Assembly: GCA_029817715.1 (NCBI GenBank)
Contig: JARUPY010000533.1
Coordinates: 2,810,001-2,874,000, forward strand
Length of the DNA stretch: 64,000 nt
Direction: 5' to 3'
From: Melastoma dodecandrum
Lineage: Eukaryota; Streptophyta; Magnoliopsida; Myrtales; Melastomataceae
Position 1 is the first letter of the stretch. Each line of letters starts with the position of its first letter. The notes beneath the pieces were generated by a model. The model saw only the letters and a list, made by a program, of their open reading frames with translations. It did no database searches and was not told the DNA's origin. Positions 12,778 to 23,761 of the stretch are shown here, in pieces. The position numbers were made by a program, and so were the translations under genes.

Positions 12778-13771
12778 CACCACCACCACCACCTCACAAA
12801 TCCCTTCGATTCTCTACCACAACTGCAAGGTTCCCCCTCGTCTTAACCGCAAGTCCCTCCGATTTCCACTCTTTGAAGCTCCACAACTGAATCATCTCCG
12901 TAAGCCCCTACCATAGCCGCCGCCGATCCTTTCCTTTCTCCTTTTTGCTTGTAAAAGTTTCTGGTTTTGTTTTGATTTGTTACTACGTAGATGGAAAACG
13001 ATCCCTTTTCCCGATTTGTGACGATGTTAGGTCGATCTTACGGGGTGGTCCGGGTTTTTAATTAGGGACGGGCTTCCAGGATCATTCGCGTTATAGCCAT
13101 CAGATCGGAGTCCCGTTGAAATTCGCGGTTCCTTCACTGGATGCTGGAGTTGGATTCGTGGTTTCTTTTTGTTTTTTTTTTAATTTCCGGTTTTGGTCCT
13201 ATGGGATGAATTCTTTCTGCTGAATTTTGTATTTCTGTACGGGGCGGTGAAGGGGAGTTCGATAATGATAACGTTGTTGCCGTGATTAGTTCTTCCCGAG
13301 GAAGATTAATTCTACTGCACCAGTTAAGCCTGCAATTCGAGTTTTGTGTCTCGTGTCATGTCCTCGTCCGCAGATTCGTCTTTCTGTGGTGCGTAGCTAC
13401 TGGCCTGGTTGCAAATTTACTTAATCAGGATGAGAGGATTAGGTTAGACATTTGGAAAGTGCGGAAGCCCTCTTTTGTTAACAGTTCTCCTCCCCAGTTG
13501 ATCATACAGTGCTTTGCTTTATCACCCCTTGCTATATAGATTGTTGAATGTGTTAATCGGTGATATGGTCCTCCAAATAGTGGGCTGTTTATCATTCTGT
13601 GTGATCTGATCTCGTTTAGAAAAAAAATGGTTGAAAACCATCTAGTTGATGTATAGGAGATTTTGTTTATGATGTTCTCTGGTCATTTCTATTTGGAACT
13701 TTGAAGGCTGTAACATAGATAGATATCTTGTTGCTACTCAGGTAACGATAGGTTCTGCGATCGTGCAAAAT

Positions 13772-15049
13772 ATGCCAGCTGCGGGTGCTGATGATAGAGA
13801 TGCGGAATCGTTTGTTGAGATTGACCCCACGGGGAGATTTGGACGGTACAGTGATCTCCTCGGACATGGTTCGGTAAAAAAGGTCTACAGAGCATTCGAC
13901 CAGGAAGAAGGCATAGAAGTGGCTTGGAACCAAGTACGTCTGGCTAATTTTGGAGACGATCCTTCCTTCATAGGCCGGCTATTTTCAGAGGTTAAGCTGC
14001 TGAGCACCCTGAAGAACAAGTACATACTTGTTTGCCACAGTGTCTGGACAGACAGTCAACATAACAACCTCAACTTCATCACCGAGGTGTGCACTTCTGG
14101 CAATTTGAGGAACTATAGGAAAAAGCATCGCCATGTGTCGACGAAGGCCTTGAAGAAGTGGTCGAAACAAATTCTGGAGGGCTTGGACTACCTACATACC
14201 CATGAGCCTTGCATCATTCACCGTGATCTTAACTGCAGCAACATCTTCATCAATGGGAACGTCGGCCAGGTACATACGAGAACTACCCATATTTCCCACA
14301 GCTCTCATGGTTGTGCTGGTCGGCATAAATTTTAAGGTCATACATGCCAAGTTTACAAGGTGTTTGGTATTTTCTACATCAGCATGGCTGATTTATCCGT
14401 TATTGTTATCTCCTGCTACGGCATCAAGATCATAGAGGAGACTGGTATTTACGTAAAGCAAAGTAGAAAAGGCTTGATTATTCTAGCTATAACTAAGAAC
14501 GGTCTGATAAGGGAGGGTTTCCACCTCCGGAGTGAGAAATTAAACGGGGCAGCTGTATTCTAGAGTCCCCTTGAGAAAGTATATGCTTGTGGCTCCTTTA
14601 CTTGGCTCCAATTTCTGTTCAGAGTTTGATTATTTCTTTTCACGGGACAGATCAAAATCGGAGATCTAGGTCTGGCTGCAATCGTTGGCAAGAGTCACAC
14701 CGCCCATTCCCTCATCGGGACTCCAGAATACATGGCACCGGAGTTATATGAGGAGGATTACACGGAAATGGTGGATATCTACTCATTCGGCATGTGCCTG
14801 CTCGAGATGGTAACGATGGAGATCCCTTACAGCGAGTGCGACAGCATCGCCAAGATATACAAGAAGGTGACTACCGGAGTAAAGCCTCGAGCTATGAACA
14901 AAGTATCTGACCCAGAACTGAAAGCATTCATCGAGAAGTGCATCGCCCAGCCAAGGGCGAGGCCTTCGGCATCTGACCTTCTCAGAGACCCTTTCTTTTC
15001 TGATCTGGAGGACATAGATCAAACGGCGAGTGGACCGGCGGCCCTTTAG
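13772..15049 (+). CDS. WNK11: WNK-family Ser/Thr protein kinase (WNK11-like)
   Basis: Two coding exons, 13772-14269 and 14651-15049, give 298 residues, matching the short WNK11 class. The kinase domain spans roughly residues 26-285. The glycine loop is [12 protein letters not shown] (31-42). The usual strand-3 lysine is absent: VAWNQV (50-55) has Asn where other kinases have Lys. A lysine in the glycine loop replaces it, which is the defining WNK feature. HRDLNCSN (catalytic loop), DLG (metal-binding) and the [11 protein letters not shown] activation segment are intact. The C-terminal regulatory tail of longer WNKs is missing, as expected for WNK11. Plant WNKs are cytosolic kinases linked to circadian, flowering and sugar/G-protein signalling. 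The start is the first ATG after a leader-intron acceptor. The single intron falls before IKIGDLG. Confidence 0.95.
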
Positions 15050-15733
15050 CGTGGAGCTCTCTCATTCCAATCCGGGGTCGAAGCGTATTGCTGTCAAGTC
15101 ACCCCCCTAGTAAGTAAACTCGCTGTGAATACGCGAATGGTCGTGTTGCTTTTCTGTCACGGTTGGGTATGCTTTAAACGTTGTCCGTCATTCTTGTTCT
15201 ACGTACATCTTTAGACTGTCTACGAAGGGGCCAGATGTATAGATCCATCCAGTTTCTAGAAGTGACCGTGCGCTACGATGTTACCAACCTGCGTGTGATT
15301 GTAAGCATTGGGTATTGATCCATTTTGCCAGAGGCATTATTTATTTATTCTGTATGTTAATTTAATCAAAATTGGCTCTCTTACTTCCCCAAAGCACAGA
15401 GTTTTGTTTTTTGGGTCAAACCTCTCCAAACGCCGGGAATTCAGAAAACGTGCCGTCTTGGCAAAAGCATAAAAAGAGCTTTTCTTGCTTCTCCTTCACT
15501 TCATCGTCTCCTTCTTCCCCCTAACTTTTTCCTATCAACTCCCAATGACCAAAATCGGGATACTAAACGTTAAAATAATAAATGGGTTGTATGGACTGTC
15601 GATCCGATGACTTCCTCTGCCGCACGTGATCAAGTGCTGTTAAGTTTCTCCGCATGGATTCTGGGATAAGATTGTGTTGTGGAAGGAGGTCGTCCCAGTA
15701 ATAGCAACCAGCCCCATCGCCTGTGTTGCCCGG
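15050..15733 (+). other. WNK 3' region and NPH3 promoter
   Basis: A 684-bp spacer between two genes on the same strand. A TATA-like cataaaaag at about 15467 is followed by a CT-rich stretch (15480-15535) that looks like a leader. No other gene is seen. Confidence 0.45.
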
Positions 15734-17821
15734 ATGGAAGCTGCGAGCCCAAAGGGTAGTTGGACTTCTGCATCCTCGAGCCCTTACTCTTCACCGAACG
15801 TCGGCGCCCTTCTCAAGATCAAGGTCCTTTCATGGTTAGTGTGTGATTTTTTTACATTTTGTGAAGTATTGGCATTGTTTTGTTCGCCTGTTGTGCCGTT
15901 GGGTCTGGTTTTGTGACTGGCCGATTTCCACGTGTTGCACGCTTTAGGAGCCAGGAGACGGGATTGCCTGCTTCCGTCCTTGTCCGGCTCGGCGACCGTC
16001 ATTTCAACTTGCACAAAGTAAGACGGGATTGCTTGCTCGTTTCTTTCTGATCATCAATCCTGGACTTGCTTTTTATCCTGCGTTTTTCTGTATTAGTTCC
16101 CGTTATCTAGGAGTGGATACTTCAAACAGAAGTTAATGGTCTCAACCGAGGTCGAGATACCGGAACCTTTTCCGGGCGGGCCAGAGACTTTCGAGAGGAT
16201 CGTTCTGTTCTCGTACGGATCCTCCATGTCGGTGAATTCTTCGAATGTTGCGGCCCTGCGATGTGCGGCCGAGTTCCTTCAAATGACGGAGGACCATTGG
16301 ACTGGAAATCTCTGCCAGAAGTTCGATCTGTATCTGAACCAGGTGGTCCTTCAGAACTGGGACGACACCTTGATCGTTCTCCAGAAATGCCAGGATTTGC
16401 TTCCATGGGCAGAAAACCTTTTGATTGTGAGCCGATGCATCGAGTCGCTCGCGTTCATGGCTTGTATGGAGATTCTGGACCCGGAGAGGAGACGGGGAAA
16501 GCCAGTAGCGGCCACGCTGGAGATGATGGCCCATTGCAGTCCCTGGAGCTTCGAGAGAGTCCATGAGATCGTGAACCAGGACATTTGGATCAAAGACCTG
16601 ATCGCTCTTCCATTCACCTTCTTTAAGAGGATTGTTGGGTCCTTACGGAGACAAGGAATGAAAGAAAAGTACGTGAGTCCACTGCTCGTCTTTTACGCAA
16701 ACAACTCCGTATTATCTGACACTTTCGAGGAAAACGAATCGGACAAGACCATATTACAAGGTTTGATGCATTTGCTTCCCATGGGAGAGAAGGCAGGGAG
16801 GATGATTCCCGTTGGATTCTACCTCGCGCTGCTTTCCCGTTGCATGGAATTTGGCCTGCAGAGCGAGGTTGTGGGGAAACTGCAGGATCAGATCGCTTCC
16901 ATGTTACCCTTAGCCCACCTGGACGAACTTATCTTTCCGAAGATGGAAGCGGATCGACCGGTATCTGGCAGCATAGAGCTGGCAATGATGGGAGCCATTT
17001 TCTCAGCTTATGTGTGTTCGAATGTGGACACACAGTCCACTCCTCCCAACAGCAATTCGGTGGTTGCTAACCTGTGGGATGCATATCTGGCTTATATAGC
17101 GGCTGATCCTAGTTTGAGTACAGAGAGTTTCACGAAACTCATTGATACCATACCGCAGTCTTACAGGCAGCGTCATGACGGTCTCTACAGAGCACTTGAC
17201 AGCTTCCTTCAAAGCCGCAGAGGCGCAACCCAAGAGGAGAAGTCTGCAGTCTGCAAGTACCTAAGCTGTCAGAAGCTGTCGCAGGAAGTGTGCATTGAAG
17301 CTGTTCAGAACGAGCTGATGCCGTTGCGATTGATCGTTCAAGCACTCTTTATCCAGCAGCTCAACACTCACCAGGCTTTCAAAGAATGCTCTGACTCGTT
17401 CAGATACACGAAGCATCACGGGGAATTCTCAGGGAGTATGCCGATTTTGAGGAGCCCATTCACCGGGCAGGATGCCGGAACAATGCCTCTGAGCACTCTA
17501 TTGCAGACGGAGTGCCTGGGCCCGGGATTGGATATTCCTCACAAAGAGTACGAGTCCACAAGTTTCAGGATCCAGAGTCTCGAACAGGAACTCATGTCCC
17601 TGAAGAGAAGCCTAAAGGATGGGAATAATCTCCAGAAGACTGGATACACGACTAGCAAGCTGCAGGATGCTAAAAAGCCGTGCAGCACGGAGAAAAGATC
17701 AATGAGCAGGAGGATGAACCTGCTGGGACAAATGACGAGTTGCATTGGTTCTGCAAACCGACTCGTGAAACTACTTAGACGAATGAACTTGTTTGGGACT
17801 AAAACGACAAGGAAAAAGTGA
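15734..17821 (+). CDS. BTB/NPH3-domain protein (RPT2/NPH3-like)
   Basis: Three coding exons, 15734-15834, 15948-16017 and 16097-17821, give 631 residues. The third exon's acceptor is the AG at 16095-16096; this restores the family phrase LHK-FPLSRSGY across the junction, whereas the nearby AG at 16110 does not. The BTB/POZ domain spans about 35-130 and the NPH3 domain about 217-455 (starting DIWIKDLIALPF and ending near LIVQALFIQQL). A short heptad-like helix (about 520-545) and a basic tail ending TTRKK follow. These plasma-membrane-associated proteins act as substrate adaptors for CUL3 ubiquitin ligases and work with phototropins. The usual YxAIDxYL phrase is here LYRALDSFL, keeping the Tyr. 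The exact paralog among some 30 family members is not resolved. Confidence 0.93.
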
Positions 17822-18104
17822 GTTGCTTCGAGCTTATCCTTATTGTCATAGTCGCCACAGGCAAAGAATCAATATTAGGACAACACGTAAGCGGCCGCGT
17901 AATGTCGACTTGATAGTTCGGTTGAGCATTCTCAGCATATGCATGAAGAAATGTGACAGAAACTGTGCATCTGATCATATCATTACCGGGACAAAGTCAA
18001 ATTTTAGGAGTTCAGCGAATTGTGGACACAGTAATCGGCTAAATAGCTTATGCATCAAAACACAAAGCATCCGCTACGGAGTCCTCTTTCTCAGAGTTAG
18101 GCTA
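17822..18104 (+). other. 3' flank of the NPH3 gene
   Basis: Downstream untranslated sequence of the NPH3 gene up to the start of thymidine kinase-like sequence on the other strand. Nothing else recognised. Confidence 0.5.
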
Positions 18105-18625
18105 TAGTTGAAGGTAGCACGGCAGGGGGGGGCCATGCCGATGCCAAAACCTCCAGTCAGTTCTGTTTGCTTCTTCTGCCTCTTCCTCAGGGAAAAACAC
18201 GCCTTCTTGCAGCAGACTTCACATCTGGCCGTCAGCATGACAATGAAATCGGCATGAGGTACCAACCAAAGAATGGAGCCAAACGAATTCCTGCAAAGTT
18301 CATTTCACAATGAGTAAACATTGTGAAAAAATCCTCAGGCGACGCAATGTTAAAACGAGACTGGGGACACTGGTGAAGGACCTTAGGAAGTCCCCACCGA
18401 GGCCTGAAATAATCACAATTTTGCGGTCAATGCCGCGGAGTTGCAGCATAAGGCATAAAGGTCATCGAAAAACTGAGCTTCGTCTATGCCAATCACATTG
18501 ACCTGCGACACCAAGCTCTTCAGCAAGCATCGGATCCGATCCTATGCTCGAAGGAAGACAGATCGGCCAGGGCCCAATGCAAGAACCGCATGGAGTCATG
18601 CGTAACCACTGCACTATTCAATCAA
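18105..18625 (-). pseudogene. Decayed thymidine kinase (TK1-type) fragment
   Basis: Reading the minus strand from about 18625, conceptual translation gives SAVVTHD, then WALADLSSFEHRIGSDA, then a frameshift and stop. VIGIDEAQFFDDLYALCC follows in another frame, then another shift, then KIVIISGLGGDFLR. After an intron-like gap ending in TTTGCAG come VPHADFIVMLTARCEVCCKK and LRKRQKKQTELTGG. These follow the order of plant cytosolic thymidine kinase: the IDEAQFF active-site segment, the glycine segment, and the zinc-binding Cys pair. The N-terminal P-loop and the C-terminal zinc half are absent. Several frame changes and a TGA show it is dead. An intron-like gap retained at a splice-like site argues for a decayed genomic copy and against a processed one. 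Confidence 0.8.
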
Positions 18626-18656
18626 ATTAATAAAATGGTTTGACTTGACAGAAAAT

Positions 18657-18737
18657 GTCAAGATGGCCGAGTTGGTCTAAGGCGCCAGTTTCAGGTACTG
18701 GTCCGAAAGGGCATGGGTTCGAATCCCATTCTTGACA
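18657..18737 (+). tRNA. tRNA-Leu (anticodon CAG)
   Basis: The acceptor arms GTCAAGA and TCTTGAC pair, with A as discriminator. The A box begins TGGCCGAGTTGG, the anticodon stem CCAGT/ACTGG encloses TTCAGGT (anticodon CAG), a long variable arm typical of leucine tRNAs follows, and the B box is GGTTCGAATCC. There is no intron. The CCA end is not encoded, as normal for a nuclear gene. AT-rich sequence with CAA triplets lies upstream, usual for plant tRNA genes. The nearest T run (TTTTT at 18772-18776) is about 35 bases downstream and overlaps the stop codon of the opposing DOMON gene. Confidence 0.95.
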
Positions 18738-18774
18738 TATTAGTCATTATTTATATCCATACACACATTTCTTT

Positions 18775-19350
18775 TTAAGAAGAAAGGAAATCGATCTCCC
18801 CCATAGACTGCAGGTTAACCCCATTCAGGCTATGCATCTGCGGAACCCCATCCTTCACCCTCCCTTCCTGCCACACCTGGTTCACCTTACTCGTCCCGTT
18901 CTCGAACCGCCCCACGACCGCGTACACGATCACCTCCCCCTCCCTCTCCCTGTACTCCGCCGACACGTTCGTCGTCCCGAAGCTCAGCTTCCCAGGCTCC
19001 AGCGCCGCCGCGTAGCTCTCCACCCGGGACGTGTACGCCACCATCGTCCCGTTTGTGTCCCTGAACGCCACTATGGCCTGCGCTCCGATCATCCCTATGG
19101 AGGTTGGGTTCACTGCCCACGCAACCCACCCACCGGGGGACTGGGACGCCCTGTAGGCTACCTGGACCCTCTTCGTCGACCTAAGATAGGTCCAGTGGAG
19201 GTGCGCGGAAAGGACGGGGAGGTCCTCGCACGACTCGAAGACTCGCCGACTATCTGCAAACACGTAGGTCGAGCAGTTCCCGTTGGCGGAGACAAAAACA
19301 CGCGAGAGTAGTGTGAAAGCTGCCCAGGTTAGCAAAAGGGACATGGTCAT
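18775..19350 (-). CDS. Secreted DOMON-domain protein (AIR12-like, lacks b561 half)
   Basis: Single exon, 191 residues. A signal peptide (about 1-24, MTMSLLLTWAAFTLL...) is followed by a DOMON domain. Family landmarks are present: a CEDLPVLSAHLHW phrase, GGWVAWAVNPTSIGMIGAQAIVAF, SFGTTNVSAEYREREGEVIVYA, and a closing NQVWQEG/MHSLNG/GEIDFLSS. It closely parallels the first half of the neighbouring DOMON/b561 gene, then stops exactly where the domain ends. It has neither the cytochrome b561 half nor a GPI signal as in AIR12. DOMON domains of this type bind haem b and act in apoplastic redox transfer. The ATG at 19350 is chosen because it gives a clean signal peptide; another ATG lies two codons downstream. 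It could be a functional secreted short form or a truncated duplicate whose reading frame happens to remain open. Confidence 0.7.
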   Translation of the reverse strand: MTMSLLLTWAAFTLLSRVFVSANGNCSTYVFADSRRVFESCEDLPVLSAHLHWTYLRSTKRVQVAYRASQSPGGWVAWAVNPTSIGMIGAQAIVAFRDTNGTMVAYTSRVESYAAALEPGKLSFGTTNVSAEYREREGEVIVYAVVGRFENGTSKVNQVWQEGRVKDGVPQMHSLNGVNLQSMGEIDFLSS

Positions 19351-19981
19351 TCTAGCGAGCACGATCAAGACAAGATCAAGGATCGAGAATTGAGTTGGGC
19401 TAATATACACGAACAGCGGGGGAGGAGGTTACGTACTAATTTGATGGTGATTAAATTGGTTTGGGACGCGTGATGAACTTTCCTTTAATCCGATTCCTTC
19501 TTTTCCCCACCTAATCATATATGTAATACTCATTCAAACGATGCTGCTTGCTGCAACCCTCGGGTCCCTACAAATTTCGTGTGCTCTTAATTCTCACATC
19601 CATCCAATGTAAAGCTGGATCAATCCACCCCACCATCAGTCAGACACTTTCTATTTTTATAAATTAAATTCTAGAAACTGAGAATTGAGTTTCTAGTTTT
19701 TCTTTTTGTTGGTTGGGTTGGGACAAAAACCTAGCACCCTTTTGGACCGTCCGGCCGTTTTAAGTCCACCGCAGCGTTTTGCCGACCAACCACGAACACG
19801 TCATGAACTCTGTTTCGGTTCATTCTTTCCGACACGGAAGATTAGTCCTGTTTGTTAACCAGTCCGTTCTTCAAGTAAACAGTGCCTTATTTTTTTCATC
19901 CGCCACAAGGATTACTTTTCTTCCACAATTCCGACAACTGGTCTAGGAAAATAAATAAAACACAGGAAACGTTTCTTCTCC

Positions 19982-20012
19982 CTTCTTCTTCTTCTTCTTC
20001 TTCTTCTTCTTC
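19982..20012. repeat. TTC trinucleotide microsatellite
   Basis: Ten uninterrupted TTC units in the spacer between the two DOMON genes. Confidence 0.9.
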
Positions 20013-20761
20013 GTCGTTCGGGAATTTTGTTCTTTGGGTTGAAATGTTGGATCATAAGCTAGCTCCGTATCTTATACGGCACTGAAATTAACCCAAAGAA
20101 GGAGTGCCGTACTAGTACTACCATGATCTGTCTGTACGACCGTCCCTGTTGGCCGGCGGTGAAGAAGATCTCACCGCTACGACTTAGTTTATATGGAAAC
20201 CCACGCGCTACGATCATATATACATATAACAAAAGACAGAACAATACAAGGTGTTTCTACATTTAATAATTTTTTTTTAAAATTTGTTTAAATATTTTTG
20301 CTGTTAATAATAAATAAATGAAAATAGGTACGATCTGGGTGAATATTTGCGAGTGATGATGATGTGTTCTTCACCTAATCCCTTCCCCTCCGATCTCTGA
20401 CCGAGTCCAAAGTTGACGTGCCCTCTCATTGGTCGGGGGGTGTGAACGCGACGACAAAACAGGGAATCCAAAAAAAAAACAAAAATAAAAAGAAAAAGAA
20501 AGGAATATCCATCCCCAACTACACTTTTTTATTCAACTGCCCGATTTTCAAAACTCAATACTTTTTTTATCAAGATTTCTTTTTTACATTGAGAAGAGAA
20601 AACAGAGTGAGGTGCGTTGGCAGCTTCCTCCACCCCCTTCACATTTTGATTTTGCTGAAAAACTTTCCATTCGAACGCGTTTAGGGATGGATGCCGGTTG
20701 AACTCACGGATGGTCGCCGGTGACGCTTTAATCCCGTCAGCCTAAGCTAATGATTTAGGGA

Positions 20762-20898
20762 ATATTTACACAGACAATATTTGGGACTAATGGAATGAGA
20801 TGAAAAGGTGGAGAATGGAGATTGATGTCGATATAACACGAAAATATTTGCACAGACAATAATTCGAATGGAGATTGATGTCGATATAACACGAAAAA
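20762..20898. repeat. Two-copy tandem duplication
   Basis: The phrase ggagattgatgtcgatataa followed by cacgaaaa occurs at 20816-20844 and 20870-20898. The phrase atatttRcacagacaat occurs at about 20762 and 20844, so both elements recur with slightly irregular spacing. It lies about 200 bp upstream of the start codon of the cytochrome b561 gene, within its likely promoter. Confidence 0.75.
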
Positions 20899-21010
20899 TT
20901 ACAACCTTTTAGATATATTAAATGCGGATCCAAATATTTCCCAATATTCAAATACGTAAAATCCTACCAAATACAACCAGATCAATCTATGGGCGGGGGT
21001 GTTTTCCAAC

Positions 21011-21018
21011 TATAAATA
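21011..21018 (+). promoter_or_regulatory. TATA box of the DOMON/b561 gene
   Basis: TATAAATA lies 71 bases upstream of the start codon at 21089, giving a short leader of about 40 bases. Confidence 0.65.
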
Positions 21019-21088
21019 TACAAAAACCAGGCAGGGTGGGGAGGAGTTCAAAGTTTCTAGACTATACACAAATTTTATTCAACCCAAG

Positions 21089-22368
21089 ATGAATGCCCGC
21101 ATGTGGACCGCCGCCCTCCTCTGCTGCACCATCCTAGCCGCGCTGCCCACACCCGGTCGCTCGCAGACGTGTTCGTCCTACTCCTTCTCGAGCAACGCCA
21201 AGTTTACTTCCTGCGTCGACCTCCCCGTCCTCAATTCCTACCTCCACTGGAACTACGACCAGACCACCAACACTGCCTCCATCGCGTTCCGTCGCTCTGG
21301 TGCATCTGCCTCTGAATGGATTTCCTGGGCGATCAACCCTAGCAAGCCGCAGATGGCCGGGTCTCAGGCCCTGGTCGCGTACCAGAACCCGAGCACGGGC
21401 TCCATGTATGCGTACACATCCCCTATCGCCAGTACCGACACGACCCTCCCCGAGGGGAACCTAAGCTTCGGGGTGCCGAGCCTCAACGCGAGCTTTCAGA
21501 ACGGGGAGATGACCATCTTCGCAACGCTCCAGCTGACGGCTGGATCCGCGAACGGGATCAACCAGGTCTGGCAGGTGGGGCCAATGAGCGGCGGGAGCCC
21601 ATCGATGCACCCCTTGGGAGGGGACAACGGACGGTCAACGGGGACCCTGAGTTTCGTGTCTGGGACGACCACCGTCTCCGGCAACTCGAAGCAGAGGAAT
21701 AAGAACGTTCATGGGGTGCTGAACGCCATCAGCTGGGGGACGCTGATGCCCCTAGGGGCAATAGTCGCAAGGTACTTGAAGGTGTTTAAATCTGCCGATC
21801 CGGCATGGTTCTACCTCCATGTGACGTGCCAGACAACCGCATATGTCGTCGGGGTCGCCGGCTGGATCACAGGCATGAAACTGGGGGGCGACGTTGCCGA
21901 AGTGCACGGCAACATCGGCGCTACCCTCTTCGCCCTTGGGACTCTCCAGGTAAGATATCTCCCTACCCCCGGGTCACTCCCTTCATATCCCTTGACAGGG
22001 GACAGCTTTAAGCTAACCAGGTGGGGAACGATTCCTTGTGGCAGGTTTTTGCGCTTCTGCTGCGGCCAAAGAAGGATCACAAGTACAGGACCTACTGGAA
22101 CATATACCACTACGCGATCGGGTACACGGTCATCGTCCTCAGCGTCGTGAACGTGTTCAAGGGGCTGGACCTGCTGAACCCAGGTGGGAATTGGAAGACG
22201 GCGTACGTCGGCATCCTCATATTCCTGGGAGGCATGGCGGGGGTACTGGAAGCCATCACGTGGTACATAGTCCTGAAGAGGAGGAAATCAAAGAAGGAAG
22301 GCGGGAGGTATCCCGGCGAAGTCAACGGAAACCACCATTACCACGGGGGACAGAACGGGATCGTATGA
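21089..22368 (+). CDS. Cytochrome b561 and DOMON domain protein (CYBDOM)
   Basis: Two exons, 21089-21949 and 22045-22368, give 394 residues, the normal length. A signal peptide (1-24, cleaved near GRSQT) leads to a DOMON domain (about 45-190), then a cytochrome b561 core of five to six membrane helices (about 205-345). The four haem-ligand histidines appear in the expected places: VHGVLN, YLHVTC, VHGNIG and YHYAIGY. The cytosolic tail is basic (RRKSKK), then Gly/His/Asn-rich. Members carry electrons across the plasma membrane, typically from ascorbate to apoplastic acceptors. The single intron after ATLFALGTLQ is the usual one. It lies head-to-head with the DOMON-only gene about 1.7 kb away, and the two share the DOMON half, which suggests local duplication. 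Confidence 0.95.
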
Positions 22369-23761
22369 CCGCCGTCGCGTGTCTTTTTCTTTAGTGGTGT
22401 AGATTTCATCAGGGGTACTTTTTGCTTCAGAACTTCCATCTTCTTCTTTTCTTATGTCCATATATTATTATTGCTTTTTTTTTTTCCCGGTTACAGCTGA
22501 GTTCGTGATGTATTCGGATCTGTATTTCATTACCATGGTATCACGTATCGTATCATCCCCCTTTTTATTTTTGCTTCGAATTTATGTTTCCTCGGCGATC
22601 CATATGCCATCTAGCGGTACTGGGCACATGCCCATTTCCTTAGTACGACGACATGATCCATCCAACTCCAATCTTATACATTAGAATATGGTGGAACTAA
22701 GACTGTAAAACTCTCTAACCCACTTGGTCCGAATCGAACCGAACTACACGAATCTTAAAATAATAAATAAAGAAAAGGGTATAAAGACGAGGGGATGGTT
22801 GTAAGTGGCGCGTGAAGACTCGAGGGAGGGGGGAAGGTCGTAGGGCATTAGAAATATGGGGGAGATTAGTCTAATGATGTAGGCAAGCGGGGTAATTAAC
22901 AAAGGAGAGAATTCGTGCATCTGCGGCGACTGCGGTTTCCGTTTACACGCTTAAATTATTCAGTTATTACGTTTGTTAAAGAAATAGATTATAACCAGTG
23001 ATTCGACATAGGAACGTGTGTAATAAGACAATATTGGGTCAGAGGAACGTGGGAAAAGGAGAGGAAAGGAAGTGTGGAGGCCACGCGGCGCGGTTGACTA
23101 ATACTATTATTGTTTTTCTTTCTTTGGGGTGCAAAAAGTTGACATTGTTGCTTACTCACGGACTCAAAATGGAACAAGTCGATGGCACTATGGACAAAGA
23201 AATATGGTCATTTTTTAAAAAATATATACATATATATTTCCTAGGTTGGATTCATATAAAGGGGATGGGCTGGGGTCAGGTAATCAGAAGGCCCATTTTG
23301 GAATGCCCACTTCTAAAAATTGAAGATATTAAGCCCATTCCAAATTTGGACCGAGGGACGAAGATAAATGGATTCACGTAGAATTTTTTTTTTTAAATAT
23401 TTCGTAAAATTAAATAATAATTTTTTAAAATTATCAAGGGCTCTAATTGTTTTGTAAGGGTCGGTGTTCGCTGAAAAATGTTTTTTTAAACATTTATAAG
23501 GGTCGTGGGATAATGTTAATTAACAAAATAAAAAAAACTCTTGGACGATTTTACAAATCATTCCTCAAATCAACCACATGCTTTCCCATTTTCGTGACTC
23601 ACAATCAGAGAGCCCAACAAAGCACGAAGATAATCCCCCTTGCCCAACCAACATCAGGTCAGGGAGACGCAAAACCTCGGCCATCGAAACCTAAGCCTTC
23701 GAGCCTCCCTTCAAACTGAACCGTCCTAATCCTCCTCTTGTCTGAAGAGAAAGCCGCTGCG
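22369..23761. other. Intergenic region before the ThrRS gene
   Basis: About 1.4 kb with T-rich and A-rich tracts and no recognisable gene. The last 150 bases are C-rich and probably form the leader of the synthetase gene. Confidence 0.5.

Larger units (their letters stand above)
19351..21010. other. Intergenic region between the two DOMON genes
   Basis: A divergent intergenic space of about 1.7 kb. It contains a TTC microsatellite at 19982-20012 and a two-copy tandem repeat at 20762-20898. No gene recognised. Confidence 0.55.

Noticed and set aside
16110..16135. AG at 16109-16110 as the NPH3 exon 3 acceptor
   Set aside because: It puts the main frame out of phase. The AG at 16095-16096 keeps phase and restores the conserved LHK-FPLSRSGY phrase.
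18772..18776. Missing pol III terminator as evidence of a dead tRNA-Leu
   Set aside because: A T5 run is present about 35 bases downstream, and stems, loops and both internal promoter boxes are intact, so the tRNA is probably functional.
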